Positions 19,297 through 27,812 of a stretch of 64,000 bases of DNA are shown piece after piece (position 1 is the stretch's first letter; the number at the start of each line of letters is the position of its first letter). The stretch is from Streptococcus plurextorum DSM 22810 (lineage in GTDB: Bacteria; Bacillota; Bacilli; Lactobacillales; Streptococcaceae): contig NZ_AUIO01000002.1 of assembly GCF_000423745.1 (NCBI RefSeq), positions 1 through 64,000 on the forward strand, in the 5' to 3' direction. A program made the translations under genes and the position numbers. The notes under the pieces are model-generated. The model did no database searches, was not told the origin of the DNA, and worked only from the letters and a program-made list of their open reading frames with translations.

Positions 19297-19657
19297 TGAT
19301 CTTCACCTCTTTCTTATGTGCCAATGCAATCATCATAATTTGTCTGATATGCTCATCATCTAAGGAATAAAATGCAAGTTTTCCCTCTTTTCGAAACTTA
19401 ACAATCCCTTGCTTATGGAGCGTTCGCAGGTGATGAGAGGTATTTGCAACCGTAACACCTATAATATTTGCAATATCACACACACACAGTTCGTCATCTT
19501 GGCACAATGCATAGGTAATTTTTGCTCTATTTTTATCTGCAATAGCTTTTAACATTTGGGCAACACTAGAAATATCTACTGTCTGTAAATTACCTTGTAT
19601 TCGATTGACCTTTTCTTCGTCATAACAATAAATTTCACAAGTATCTTTTTTAATCAT
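19289..19657 (-). CDS. cadC: ArsR/SmtB-family metal-responsive repressor
   Basis: A 122-residue CadC. It has the metal-binding motif [12 protein letters not shown], an N-terminal Cys ([11 protein letters not shown]) for the alpha-3N site, and the winged-helix recognition region [18 protein letters not shown]. It releases its operator on binding Cd, Pb or Zn and so switches on cadCA. Two operator-like sites with identical geometry flank its promoter (separate entry). Confidence 0.95.
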   Translation of the reverse strand: MIKKDTCEIYCYDEEKVNRIQGNLQTVDISSVAQMLKAIADKNRAKITYALCQDDELCVCDIANIIGVTVANTSHHLRTLHKQGIVKFRKEGKLAFYSLDDEHIRQIMMIALAHKKEVKINV

Positions 19658-19675
19658 ATTCTCACCTCAATATCA

Positions 19676-19738
19676 TTCAAGTATTTGTTTGAATATAGTA
19701 TAACCCTTTTCATTAATTAATTCAAGTGTTTTTTTGAA
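19676..19738 (-). promoter_or_regulatory. cadCA promoter bracketed by two CadC operators
   Basis: On the minus strand TTGAAT (19720-19725), 17 bases, TATACT (19697-19702) form a sigma-A promoter. Two sites with five-base arms TTCAA and TTGAA separated by eight bases lie at 19676-19693 and 19721-19738, 45 bases apart. The outer one covers the -35 box; the inner one lies just downstream of the -10. This matches the known CadC operator (TCAAATAAATATTTGAA type) and suggests double occupancy. Confidence 0.85.
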
Positions 19739-19860
19739 TGAATAAAAAAATTCATAAAAAAAAGACTTGGAGTACCCAATTCTAATAACAAAATAACCAA
19801 TCTGCATAAGACTTTAAGTACATAACATTATTAGTATTGAACTTGTTGAGGAGGTGCTTT

Positions 19861-20160
19861 ATGAATCAGCTTGAGTTTCAGCGTAATCACCTGCAAATGG
19901 ACTATTATAGCGAGAGCTACCAAGATTTTGAACGTTACTTCTACCGCTACTCTAACATGAATATTCCATTGACCTTTCTGACTGATGATATCCTCAAAAC
20001 AATGGCAACTTCTCGTAAGAATTACTTTGTCCTAAATAAGGAAAAGGCTAGAGATAATCGCGATCACTTCTTCATATTTGAAGTAAGAACCTTAGAAGAG
20101 AATCCACTAATCTATCATTATACATATAAGAAAACTACAACATATTTAGCAGAAAAATAG
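19861..20160 (+). CDS. Small conserved streptococcal ICE protein (DUF5960-like)
   Basis: A 99-residue protein starting MNQLEFQRNHLQMDYYSESY, with RBS GAGGAGGT before the ATG. No domain of known function; it resembles the streptococcal ICE family I recall as DUF5960, a name I cannot verify. The core PLTFLTDDI...NYFVLNKEKARDNRDHFF recurs in the truncated gene at 31266-31471, so two paralogues flank the resistance cargo. A short hairpin GGAAC/GTTCC plus T-run follows at about 20160-20192 as terminator. Confidence 0.72.
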   Translation: MNQLEFQRNHLQMDYYSESYQDFERYFYRYSNMNIPLTFLTDDILKTMATSRKNYFVLNKEKARDNRDHFFIFEVRTLEENPLIYHYTYKKTTTYLAEK

Positions 20161-20203
20161 GAACTGTTCATTTGACTGTTCCTGTTTTTTATATTTTTGT
20201 TAT

Positions 20204-20382
20204 TTATTGTTCAATTGAAAATTCCTTTTCAGCTTCTAAATTAATGCCATACTTCTTACCAAAATATATTGGGTAATTATCTGTAATCTTTTCCACTATT
20301 GCGCCACTATTTATTTTAAGCTTTTCTATAAAAACATACCCTATGTTTAATTCTTTCCTTCTGAGGAAAATATCAATACATC
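20204..20382 (-). pseudogene. 3' remnant of an unknown gene
   Basis: The minus strand reads FLRRKELNIGYVFIEKLK, then NSGAIVEKITDNYPIYFGKK, ending FSIEQ-stop at 20204. There is no start codon or RBS and an in-frame TGA lies just upstream, so only about 55 C-terminal codons survive. I do not recognise the family. It lies just downstream of the ABC-F gene and was probably brought in with that block. Confidence 0.4.
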
Positions 20383-20414
20383 AATGTAAGACAATAGAGA
20401 CTAAGCGAGTACAT

Positions 20415-21800
20415 CTATGGCTCCTCAGTTAGCTGATTATACTCAACCAGCCATTTTCTTTGGACAATACTCTCAACAAACCGCTGATCATGGGAAATCA
20501 AGAGCACACTTCCCTGGTATTCCTGCAAAAATTTCTCCAGAGCTTCTATGGCTGTAATATCCAGATAGTTTGTTGGCTCATCTACTATCAAAAGATTTGC
20601 ATCCGATAACAAGACCTTGGCCAAAGAAAGTCGAACACGTTCACCACCAGACAGATTTGCTACCTTCTGCTGGGCCTTATCGTAAGAAATCCCCAACATG
20701 CCTAAAAGATTGAGAACCGTTCCCCTGTCTTGAAGCGACGTTGAGCTAGCATTCACAAAGGCTGTTTCTTCTTCATTGAGACTTGTCAAATCCTGGGAGA
20801 AATAAGCAATTTTTAATTTTGGATTGTAATAGCCTTCTAATTCTTTTGAAATCAATTTCCGAACAAAACTTGTTTTCCCAGTACCATTTGACCCAACCAA
20901 AGCTAGCTTGTCTCCAAAAATCATGCCAAGCTGAGGAAAATCAAATAAATACTTTTCTCCAATCCAGAGCTGACCAGCCTGCAAGCGAAAGAGACTGTGA
21001 AGACCCGTATCTAAGGCACCTTTCGCTTCCATCTTTACCCACGCTTCCTTTCTGGGTTGTTCAACCTTGTCCAAACGCTCTATCCGTTTTTCCAAATGCT
21101 TGGCAGTCTTGGCCATAGACTTGGCTTGACTATCATAGGAACCCATCATAGCACTAACCTTCCACTCAGACGATGAAACACCTTTCTTTTTCTTCCCCAT
21201 CTTCTGAGACTTGACTTGGCGTTCATGTTGGGCTTTTTTCAGTTGGGCAACTTTTTTCTGATAGGTTTCATAGGCCTGCTGCTGTCCTTCTCGCCTAGCT
21301 CGGCGACTTTCTACAAACGCCTCGTAATTTCCTAGATAAACCTGAAACTTTCCTTCTTCTAAATGCCAAATGTGACTGGCTACTTGATTGAGAAAATGCC
21401 GATCATGACTAACAACTAGTAGACTACCTCGATAGCGTTTGATTTGTTTGATTAGCTTTTCCTGGTGTTCTTGGTCCAGATTAGCTGTCGGCTCATCCAG
21501 GATTAACAACTGTGGTCTTTGGGCAAAAGCCTCTTGAATAGACTTCCAAACTTGTTCCCCACCTGAAAGCGAGCTCCTTTCCTGTAACTGGGGTACATAG
21601 GCCCAGTCTACTTTTACCTCAATTTGACCGGCAAAATCCCTATCCAGTCCTAGTAAGATTTTCAAAAAAGTAGACTTGCCAACACCATTATTTCCAACCA
21701 AACCAACCTTTTGACCAGCTTGAAGGCTCAACTGCTTGATTGTGAACAATCTACGCCCTGCAATTTCCTTCTCTAATTGAATACATTTTATCATTTCCAT
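20415..21800 (-). CDS. ABC-F ribosome-protection-type ATPase (antibiotic resistance candidate)
   Basis: A 461-residue protein with two ABC domains and no membrane segments, hence ABC-F. Domain 1 has Walker A GLVGNNGVGKST, signature LSGGEQ and Walker B LLILDEPTANLD. Domain 2 has ALVGSNGTGKTS, LSGGERVRLSLAK and LLIVDEPTNYLD. The charged linker (about residues 185-250, with KSQKMGKKKKGVSSSE) is the part that enters the ribosome. Relatives in the Vga/Lsa/Sal groups confer lincosamide, pleuromutilin and streptogramin A resistance; this one is not a clear lsa(E) or msr(D). A long leader with attenuator and overlapping ORF suggests drug-inducible expression. Confidence 0.85.
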   Translation of the reverse strand: MEMIKCIQLEKEIAGRRLFTIKQLSLQAGQKVGLVGNNGVGKSTFLKILLGLDRDFAGQIEVKVDWAYVPQLQERSSLSGGEQVWKSIQEAFAQRPQLLILDEPTANLDQEHQEKLIKQIKRYRGSLLVVSHDRHFLNQVASHIWHLEEGKFQVYLGNYEAFVESRRARREGQQQAYETYQKKVAQLKKAQHERQVKSQKMGKKKKGVSSSEWKVSAMMGSYDSQAKSMAKTAKHLEKRIERLDKVEQPRKEAWVKMEAKGALDTGLHSLFRLQAGQLWIGEKYLFDFPQLGMIFGDKLALVGSNGTGKTSFVRKLISKELEGYYNPKLKIAYFSQDLTSLNEEETAFVNASSTSLQDRGTVLNLLGMLGISYDKAQQKVANLSGGERVRLSLAKVLLSDANLLIVDEPTNYLDITAIEALEKFLQEYQGSVLLISHDQRFVESIVQRKWLVEYNQLTEEP

Positions 21801-21874
21801 ATAGACCTCTTTTCTTCACAAAAAGGGCTTCTATTCTTCAAAAAATGACACAAGAAAAAAGTCATGCAAAACAT
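21791..21874 (-). CDS. Leader ORF overlapping the ABC-F start
   Basis: A 27-codon frame beginning MFCMTFFLCHFLKN starts inside the attenuator hairpin and ends at a TGA that overlaps the start of the ABC-F gene (ATGGAAATGA). GGAAAGG lies just before its ATG, rather close. Such leader peptides sense ribosome-targeting drugs by stalling upstream of resistance genes. Translation would also unwind the terminator hairpin within which it begins. Whether it is translated is inferred from position. Confidence 0.5.
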   Translation of the reverse strand: MFCMTFFLCHFLKNRSPFCEEKRSIWK

Positions 21875-21917
21875 GACCTTTCCCTATGGAAAAAGTCACA
21901 CGAATAGCAAGCCCTTA
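21822..21917 (-). promoter_or_regulatory. Attenuator in the ABC-F leader
   Basis: On the minus strand a compact hairpin GTCATG-TTTTG-CATGAC followed by TTTTTTC (21853-21877) is a complete intrinsic terminator ahead of the gene. A longer-range pairing joins AAGGGCTTGCTATTC (about 21903-21917) with GAATAGAAGCCCTT (about 21822-21836). The two structures cover nearly the whole leader, a layout typical of conditional termination upstream of ABC-F resistance genes. Confidence 0.7.
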
Positions 21918-22031
21918 TGAGCAGTCTTACCCCTTGTATCGTCGGTTAATGCAACCTCATACAAGTTTTAAGAACGACTAATAAGTAGCTTAATTATTCA
22001 TGTAACTTCACCTCACGTATTTTATATTTTT

Positions 22032-22060
22032 ATTATAAACAAGTTCAATGAATTTGTCAA
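22032..22060 (-). promoter_or_regulatory. ABC-F gene promoter
   Basis: TTGACA (22055-22060), 17 bases, TATAAT (22032-22037): a consensus sigma-A promoter on the minus strand. Transcripts would start near 22025, leaving a leader of about 225 bases that holds the attenuator and leader ORF. Confidence 0.85.
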
Positions 22061-22334
22061 ATCATTAAAACGCCATGTATCATACAATACTATTTATAGT
22101 TACTAAAAATAACCGTAGGAAAATTTAAGTGTTCAAAATTTTCTTCAAGATTAAGAACGGATTTTATCTGAGCTATATTAATATATTTTCAAAAAGGAGT
22201 AAATCTGTTAGTGCTATAAAATCTCACTAATAATGATATTTTTCGCTGAACGTTCAAAATTTTGAACAATAATTTTATTGACTGGATAATCAACTATTAG
22301 TCTATCAAAATACTCCGAAAATTCCTAATGTACT
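22061..22334. other. A/T-rich spacer without a gene
   Basis: No coding frame with a plausible start. There is a palindrome GTTCAAAATTTTGAAC near 22252-22267 and a partial second copy (GTTCAAAATTTT) near 22132; nothing else is recognisable. Confidence 0.4.
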
Positions 22335-22478
22335 ATTGTTGTCATTCTACTTTTCCTCTTCATCATTAATAAGTAAACAACTTGCTCTCACTTATTATAT
22401 TCGCAAGTCAAAATAAATTTTCGAATTTTTTTCAAAAAAAGTTAAGTTGTATTATATCAATTTCAGAACTCACACTTC
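22335..22478. repeat. 144-bp direct repeat, left copy
   Basis: About 95% identical (roughly seven mismatches) and colinear with 28075-28218. It contains the first few codons of the CpXC-type gene (minus strand, MTTI) plus its upstream region. It is therefore a truncated duplicate of that gene's 5' end. The two copies bound the ant(6)/apt/spw block. Confidence 0.88.
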
Positions 22479-22896
22479 AATCGACCATTCAGGCGATATT
22501 AGAGGTGGGGAAGTTTCTATTCCCACAAACTCCTTGTCAATGGGAACAAACACGTACCCACAGGGTAAATGGAAATAGAAACTGATAATCTCTAGCTATC
22601 ACTTCTACCCACTCCAAAAATTTTCTCACTCTGATACTTCCCCACCACATAGCAAAAAGCCTTGATTTCAAGGCTTTTCAGTATCCCTTTCGTTCAAAGG
22701 TTTCTAGGCTTTTATGAGCAGAGCAACACACTCCACGTGGCTCGAGTTGATGGCATTGATGTCTTAAGCTGATTTTTAACCCTTTCGTTCGCGGGAACGT
22801 ATCAACGGTATTTTGATTATTTTTTAAGAAACTGATATATGGGGGAACATATCGAAGCAATCAATAATGCACATTAACAACTAGTCTTTGTTATAT
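22479..22896. other. Junction region downstream of the spectinomycin gene, with terminator
   Basis: At 22655-22678 there is a perfect hairpin, arms AAAAGCCTTGA/TCAAGGCTTTT with two bases between, followed on the minus strand by T residues. It is placed to terminate the spw operon. A 60-codon minus frame at 22678-22860 lacks an RBS and family and is not called. The remainder holds no recognisable gene. Confidence 0.55.
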
Positions 22897-23706
22897 TTAA
22901 ACTATTCGAAAAGGTAATTGGATATTAAGGGAAGACTCTATAGACTTTTTCATATGATTAACGAGTTCAGCCACCTCAGATTCCATTCCTTCCCACTTGT
23001 CAACACACTCTCCTAAATAAGCCTCTCTCGCTTTGTTGAGTAAAGTAGCATGCTCATCGGGTAATTGAGGTATCGCCCATTCAGCTGCCAGATCTTTTGA
23101 GCGAATTTCACCAGTAGATGCTGTCAGCCACATTCTGGCTAAAGTTAAAATCACATTGCGTTCGTCACCGTTAATGCTAGCTATCAACCCGGGCAACGAT
23201 TCTTTAATTGCTTTTCGAATATCTGTCATTGGCACAGGCTCAATTACTTCTGTTGCCTTTGGTCCCAAAAGGTTAATACTATTTTTTCTTAGTTGTGCTA
23301 AAAGTATTGCTAAATCCGGATCATAAGTCGACTCAGGAATTTCTCCCTTTTCAAACTGCTCTCTTAGCCACTCGCCATACATAAATTCATATTTGGGGGG
23401 GAAATGCCAAGGGACAATATCCTTTTGATTTATGACCGTAACTTCAAGAGGCCTCATATCTTTTATGTTTCCTATTTTCCCAGATATAAGCATTAACCTA
23501 TTTGTAAGATTCCTTCGAGTTTTTTCAGATAAACTTTGATTTGTTATTACCAAAATATCTACATCGCTATTCATACGTAAACCACCCATTACTGCCGAAC
23601 CATACAAATACACCCCAATTAACATATTATCAAGTAGTTCCGCTATAGTTTTTAATGCTTGAATTGCTTCTTTCGGAATTTTTTTGTTACTTAAATCTAT
23701 ACTCAA
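22897..23706 (-). CDS. spw: Spectinomycin 9-O-nucleotidyltransferase, Spw-like ANT(9)
   Basis: A 269-residue nucleotidyltransferase. The catalytic signature is VYLYGSAVMGGLRMNSDVDI (residues about 33-52, GSAxxG followed by SDVDI), and the C-terminal DUF4111 region holds RNVILTLARMW and AAEWAIPQLP. It adenylylates spectinomycin. The sequence matches what I remember of Spw from staphylococcal and streptococcal aadE-spw clusters rather than Tn554 ANT(9)-Ia. Its position downstream of apt and ant(6) in the same direction is the usual cluster order. Confidence 0.9.
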   Translation of the reverse strand: MSIDLSNKKIPKEAIQALKTIAELLDNMLIGVYLYGSAVMGGLRMNSDVDILVITNQSLSEKTRRNLTNRLMLISGKIGNIKDMRPLEVTVINQKDIVPWHFPPKYEFMYGEWLREQFEKGEIPESTYDPDLAILLAQLRKNSINLLGPKATEVIEPVPMTDIRKAIKESLPGLIASINGDERNVILTLARMWLTASTGEIRSKDLAAEWAIPQLPDEHATLLNKAREAYLGECVDKWEGMESEVAELVNHMKKSIESSLNIQLPFRIV

Positions 23707-23837
23707 CTTCGATCTCCTTTCGTCTGAAAACTGTTTTTTAACGCCTCTTAAAATTTATAAAAAAAGAGTAAACATCTTTCGTTGTATTGTAAATTAACGC
23801 CATCCAAAATTTTGATTCAAGATTTTCTTTCGGTTTA

Positions 23838-24365
23838 TTATATGTTTGAGCCAATATAAGCTACAAAACTGCTGTCTATCCATTTTTGAGTAACCTCATT
23901 TATATCAATCCCAATAGTAGCCAACCCAATAATGCTGCAATCCAATTTCTCTAACAAAGCTATTAAAGCCTTCATTTGAGAACCTGTCTCTATCCAATCA
24001 TCTACAATCAAAACTCTTTTGTTCCTCACAATAGAACTCTTAGATATTTCAAAGCTTTTATCTTGACCTGAATAGTCGGTAAAATGTGTCGAAATAATCT
24101 CTTCTTTTGCGTATGGCAGCTTATCACCTTTTCTTACTCCAATAAACCCCACTCCAAGTTCTTTGGCTATGGCAGTGCCTAGTATCCATCCAATTGCTTC
24201 TGGGGCAGCCACATAATCTACTTTATTTTGAAAATCCAATGATAGTACTTTTACAATTTTATCAAAAACGGTTTTATGTGTAAAAATAGTTAGTAAATCA
24301 TATTTTCCAATTGAGTTACGAGGTAATATACCTCTAATTTCATTTATAACATCAGTACTTTCCAT
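23838..24365 (-). CDS. apt: Adenine-phosphoribosyltransferase-like protein of the aadE cluster
   Basis: A 175-residue type I phosphoribosyltransferase with the PRPP-binding motif VLIVDDWIETGSQMKALI (residues about 121-138). It is usually annotated apt in enterococcal/streptococcal ant(6) clusters. The substrate has not been shown here, and a role in resistance is not established. It lies 43 bases downstream of ant(6)-Ia on the same strand and is probably co-transcribed. Complete, with no broken motif. Confidence 0.82.
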   Translation of the reverse strand: MESTDVINEIRGILPRNSIGKYDLLTIFTHKTVFDKIVKVLSLDFQNKVDYVAAPEAIGWILGTAIAKELGVGFIGVRKGDKLPYAKEEIISTHFTDYSGQDKSFEISKSSIVRNKRVLIVDDWIETGSQMKALIALLEKLDCSIIGLATIGIDINEVTQKWIDSSFVAYIGSNI

Positions 24366-24408
24366 ACATTTACACCCCTTGCTTATGGTTAATAATCTTT
24401 GCTAATCT

Positions 24409-25272
24409 TTAAAAATAGTCATTTTCAACATATTTTTTATACATGTCCTCGGTATATCTTGTTATGTTCTTACCATACTCTGGATAATCAAACCCCAGTA
24501 GTTCTGCTACCTCTTTGGACACTTCCCTGAACAATTGGTGGCATATAAATAATGACTTCCAAATATTTTCATAGGAATCCATGCGATATGTAGATAATAA
24601 TCTATTCCATAGATCTTCATCAATGTATTTGTTAATATACTTATAATTTTTCCCAACACTTAATGAAAATTCTGTCTTTATCCCAACCTTCCACGACATC
24701 ATCCTAAGTAGTTCAAACCGTAGAATCTGGTTCAGATGATCGATTGCAAACAGTATCTCTTTGCGGCACAATCCTTTAATAACATAAGGTGTTACATTCC
24801 AAAATTCATTGCAGCAATCATCATACTCCCTTGCGCTTGGCTTTCTTACATGATAATCTATATCAGTCGGAACTATGTCCCTTTTAATTCTACAATCTTT
24901 ATCAATTAGAACCTTTATTAATTTATCGCCCTTTAGGTAATTATCTAACTCTTCCAAGGGCAATAAGGTAAGATCAATTTTATTGTAATCATCAAATAGC
25001 ATAAGATAGGAAAATCCCTTTTCTTCAGGTGGGAATAATTCCATATCCTCCGGCTTTTGCATCATTATTATATTCCCAAATTGATTAAGCCAGTCATCAT
25101 TAGATATAAACGGTTCTATATCACTTACAAAATATGTAATATCATAATCCTGAAATTCATCTTTAGGTATATTAATATTTGCGCGTGACCCCTCAAGGGT
25201 CACAATTCGAATACGTTCATCCTGTTCTGCTAAAGAAAGTACTAAATCCATCATTTCTTTTTCTGATCTCAT
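24409..25272 (-). CDS. ant(6)-Ia: Streptomycin 6-adenylyltransferase ANT(6)-Ia
   Basis: A 287-residue protein of the usual ANT(6)/AadE length. It starts MRSEKEMMDLVLSLAEQDER and shows the nucleotidyltransferase core TLEGSRANINIPKDEFQDYD, in which Asp residues bind metal (DYDITYFV), and the C-terminal segment SLFICHQLFREVSKEVAELL. It adenylylates streptomycin at O-6. First of three aligned resistance-cluster genes (ant(6)-apt-spw). Confidence 0.94.
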   Translation of the reverse strand: MRSEKEMMDLVLSLAEQDERIRIVTLEGSRANINIPKDEFQDYDITYFVSDIEPFISNDDWLNQFGNIIMMQKPEDMELFPPEEKGFSYLMLFDDYNKIDLTLLPLEELDNYLKGDKLIKVLIDKDCRIKRDIVPTDIDYHVRKPSAREYDDCCNEFWNVTPYVIKGLCRKEILFAIDHLNQILRFELLRMMSWKVGIKTEFSLSVGKNYKYINKYIDEDLWNRLLSTYRMDSYENIWKSLFICHQLFREVSKEVAELLGFDYPEYGKNITRYTEDMYKKYVENDYF

Positions 25273-25304
25273 TTACATACTCCTCGTTTATTTTTTCTAT
25301 ATTA

Positions 25305-26039
25305 TTACATCTTCTTTTTTGCCGATACAATCAGCATCATTGGGCGTCGCATTTCATCCGCCATCCCCGGAATATCCATCATGTTCTCTGGCGGCTGTGG
25401 CTCCACAATCTGATTTATTATAAAACTATTTGAAAGCAGTGTATTTAGATATGTGGTCAGTGTTCTATGATATTTTGTAACCTTTTCTTCCAAAAACATA
25501 GCTGTCCGTTTGCCCTCATAATAATAATTGTCCACCGGGAAATGCAGTATTTCTCCTTTTTCGTTATAATACCAGTCTTGTGTTCCATGAGCAGTAAAAA
25601 CAGGATGTTCAACTGTAAAAACTAAATTGCCACCAGCCTTCAGCATCCTATATATCTTTTTTATTAAATTCTCATAGTCTGCTACATAATGAAACGCAAG
25701 CGAACTTAGTATTACATCAAAGCTCTCCTCTGGGAAATCCACATCTTCTATGGCACAGCATTCATATTCAATCTGTGGAAAATGGGTTTTTCCTTTTGCT
25801 ACTTCGAGCATTTTATGAGAAATATCAACACCTACTACAGAGGAAGCACCGTTTTCCATCGCATATATACAGTGCCATCCATAGCCGCATCCTAAATCAA
25901 GCACACGCTTACCCTTAAAATCAGGTAGCATCTTTTTCAAAGTCTCCCATTCTCCCGCACCAGCCAGTCCTTTCTGCGAGCGACTCATTTGACTGTATTT
26001 TTGAAAAAATATATTATCATCATATTTGTTTTCTTTCAT
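25305..26039 (-). CDS. Class I SAM-dependent methyltransferase of the aadE cluster
   Basis: A 244-residue methyltransferase. Motif I is VLDLGCGYGWHC (residues about 45-56), followed by the acidic VVGVDIS and the motif IV region FDVILSSLAFHYV. This gene is a regular companion of ant(6) in Gram-positive resistance clusters; its substrate is unknown. The end lies 33 bases before ant(6)-Ia and its start overlaps the end of the broken nucleotidyltransferase gene, indicating one transcript. Confidence 0.88.
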   Translation of the reverse strand: MKENKYDDNIFFQKYSQMSRSQKGLAGAGEWETLKKMLPDFKGKRVLDLGCGYGWHCIYAMENGASSVVGVDISHKMLEVAKGKTHFPQIEYECCAIEDVDFPEESFDVILSSLAFHYVADYENLIKKIYRMLKAGGNLVFTVEHPVFTAHGTQDWYYNEKGEILHFPVDNYYYEGKRTAMFLEEKVTKYHRTLTTYLNTLLSNSFIINQIVEPQPPENMMDIPGMADEMRRPMMLIVSAKKKM

Positions 26040-26889
26040 CTGAACTCTCCTCGTTTAAAAAGTTATTTATCTCCGATACAATTTCATTCACTTCATTATA
26101 AAGCTTCTCGGTCATGTCGTAGCATTCAAAAAGTGAGATACCGAGTACTTCAAAAATATGATTTACCTTCTCGGTATATTTTTCAGGTTTATGTTCAAAA
26201 GTTTCAAGCAGTTTTATAGCTTTCTTTTCGTTGATACAATAAGCATTATTACATGCAAATAACACTTGATTTAAACATGAAACTATACGAAAAACATGAC
26301 CCGCAATATAATATTTATCGTCTGTTCCCGAATTTGCTTTTACAAACATTAAAGAGAACCCTGCTTCAAACATAAAAAAGTTAACTAAACTTTTCTGCAA
26401 AGCATTGGGATAAGTTTCTGCCTGTTTTTTTAATTCGCATAAGCTTTCATTCTTAGCATATAGTATTTTGCTAATCGCTAATTCTCCTCAATACATTGCA
26501 CTAATATAACCATGGGGATGCCCAGTCTGATAATTGGCAGTAACAATTCCGTGCTCTGTATCTTTCATTATTTGTTCCACACGTTTAATATCACGTAAAA
26601 TTAAATCCACATGATACCCGTTTATGACTAACCATCCGCCGCCATTAATCCAATCACCCCATGCTCCGGGAGGTACAACAAGGTTATTTCTATGCTCATC
26701 ATCCAGCTTTGTAGCGAATTGATTAATAGTATTTATGTCAAATGATTCTGAATTGTAATAGATGCCGATATCTATATCCGAATCCTCTGTATGGGTGCCC
26801 CTTGCACGTGAACCACCTAAAACAATACCTTCTATATAAGACAGAGAGGATAATTTCTCTGCTACTGATTTAATAATATTATCTACCAT
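26020..26889 (-). pseudogene. Nucleotidyltransferase gene interrupted by an in-frame TGA
   Basis: Starting at ATG 26889 (AAAGGAG upstream) the frame encodes a nucleotidyltransferase domain with GGSRARGTHTEDSDIDIGIY, runs to YISAMY and meets TGA at 26488-26490. The same frame then continues GELAISKILYAKNESLCELK into a helical C-terminal domain (FFMFEAGFSLMFVKAN) ending at 26020. Without the TGA it would be a 289-residue protein, as expected for the nucleotidyltransferase companion of this cluster. A CGA-to-TGA change would explain it. Two separate proteins (minimal nucleotidyltransferase plus HEPN-like) remain an alternative. Confidence 0.75.
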
Positions 26890-26991
26890 CAAGCATGCTC
26901 CTTTTATCGATTCACTGCTGTAAAAATTCCAAGCCAAATCTTTTGCTTCTACTCAACATATTTATAATTTTTTTAATTTCACAAAAGATAG

Positions 26992-27237
26992 TTAAAACTT
27001 ATCAATTGTCTTTTTATACCTCTGCTGATTAGATGAAGTCTTTTCAATAGCCTTTAAATTACCATTCATTTTGCTAACATGGTTTAAAAATAACGTTCCA
27101 AGCAGAAGTCGATCCTTTCTGGGTATCCTATTCCACACATATCCCTTGAATAAATCTTTAACAAGAAAAACTTCGCCATCATTTAGATTTTCAGTTTCTC
27201 TAATAGCTTCTTCCAATAGCTCATTTACATCAATCAT
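26992..27237 (-). CDS. Small DUF1413-type protein
   Basis: An 81-residue protein starting MIDVNELLEEAIRETENLND. ATG is preferred over an upstream GTG because the GTG overlaps the RBS (AAGGAG). The segment EVFLVKDLFKGYVWNRIPRKDRLLLGTLFLNHV fits the DUF1413 family, of unknown function and often on mobile elements. A perfect 32-bp palindrome lies just upstream and suggests tight regulation. Confidence 0.7.
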   Translation of the reverse strand: MIDVNELLEEAIRETENLNDGEVFLVKDLFKGYVWNRIPRKDRLLLGTLFLNHVSKMNGNLKAIEKTSSNQQRYKKTIDKF

Positions 27238-27256
27238 GTTGTCCACTCCTTATTAA

Positions 27257-27288
27257 TAATAATATCAACAACATTGTTGATATTATTA
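27257..27288. promoter_or_regulatory. Perfect 32-bp palindrome upstream of the DUF1413 gene
   Basis: Arms TAATAATATCAACAA and TTGTTGATATTATTA (15 bases each, no mismatch) flank the dinucleotide CA, 20 bases from the DUF1413 start codon. It has no T-run, so it is an operator for a dimeric regulator rather than a terminator. No regulator gene is left in this block. Confidence 0.8.
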
Positions 27289-27380
27289 TACGTATATTCA
27301 CAGTCAAAGTCAATCCGTAAATAAGAAAAGCCACCAATCAAGGAAGTAACACCTCTCAATTGGTCGCCATTTCTGATATC

Positions 27381-27809
27381 CTATATCTCAATGGTGTTGA
27401 TATTTTCTTTTTCAAAGAATACAGCGATGTTTTTATCTTTTAACTGACGGATGTATTTAAGGCAGTCTAACGTGTTTCTGGCAAATCGGCTGATGGATTT
27501 TGTAATGATCATGTCTATTTTTCCTGCCATACATTCCTCAATCATGCGGTTGAACTCTTCACGCTTTTTGGTATTTGTACCTGTGATACCATCATCCGCA
27601 AAAATCCCTGCCAATTCCCATTCCTTGTTTTTCTTAATATAGTTTGTATAATGTTCAATCTGAATTTCATAACTTGAAGCCTGCTCCTCACTATCCGTTG
27701 AAACACGACAGTAAGCAGCCACTCGTATTTTGGGTTTGCTCTCACTAGTTTTATTATTTCCGACTCGTTTAATTGCCGGAATCACTGTGACATTTCTACT
27801 CACTGCCAC
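27381..27809 (-). CDS. Truncated large serine recombinase (N-terminal catalytic domain only)
   Basis: 142 residues of a resolvase/invertase family protein whose relatives run to about 500. The catalytic serine motif is intact ([13 protein letters not shown], about residues 32-44), followed by [20 protein letters not shown] and [13 protein letters not shown]. It then ends [12 protein letters not shown], with the recombinase and DNA-binding domains missing. It is 3' truncated by a rearrangement and is unlikely to recombine DNA. Confidence 0.85.
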   Translation of the reverse strand: MAVSRNVTVIPAIKRVGNNKTSESKPKIRVAAYCRVSTDSEEQASSYEIQIEHYTNYIKKNKEWELAGIFADDGITGTNTKKREEFNRMIEECMAGKIDMIITKSISRFARNTLDCLKYIRQLKDKNIAVFFEKENINTIEI

Positions 27810-27812
27810 TTG

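Noticed and set aside
20415..21800. Assignment of the ABC-F gene as lsa(E) or msr(D)
   Set aside because: Length (461 residues) and remembered sequences do not match either; left unnamed.
26020..26937. Minimal nucleotidyltransferase plus HEPN toxin-antitoxin pair
   Set aside because: Both parts are in one frame separated by a single TGA and the sequence between them codes in frame; a broken single gene fits better, though the pair is not excluded.
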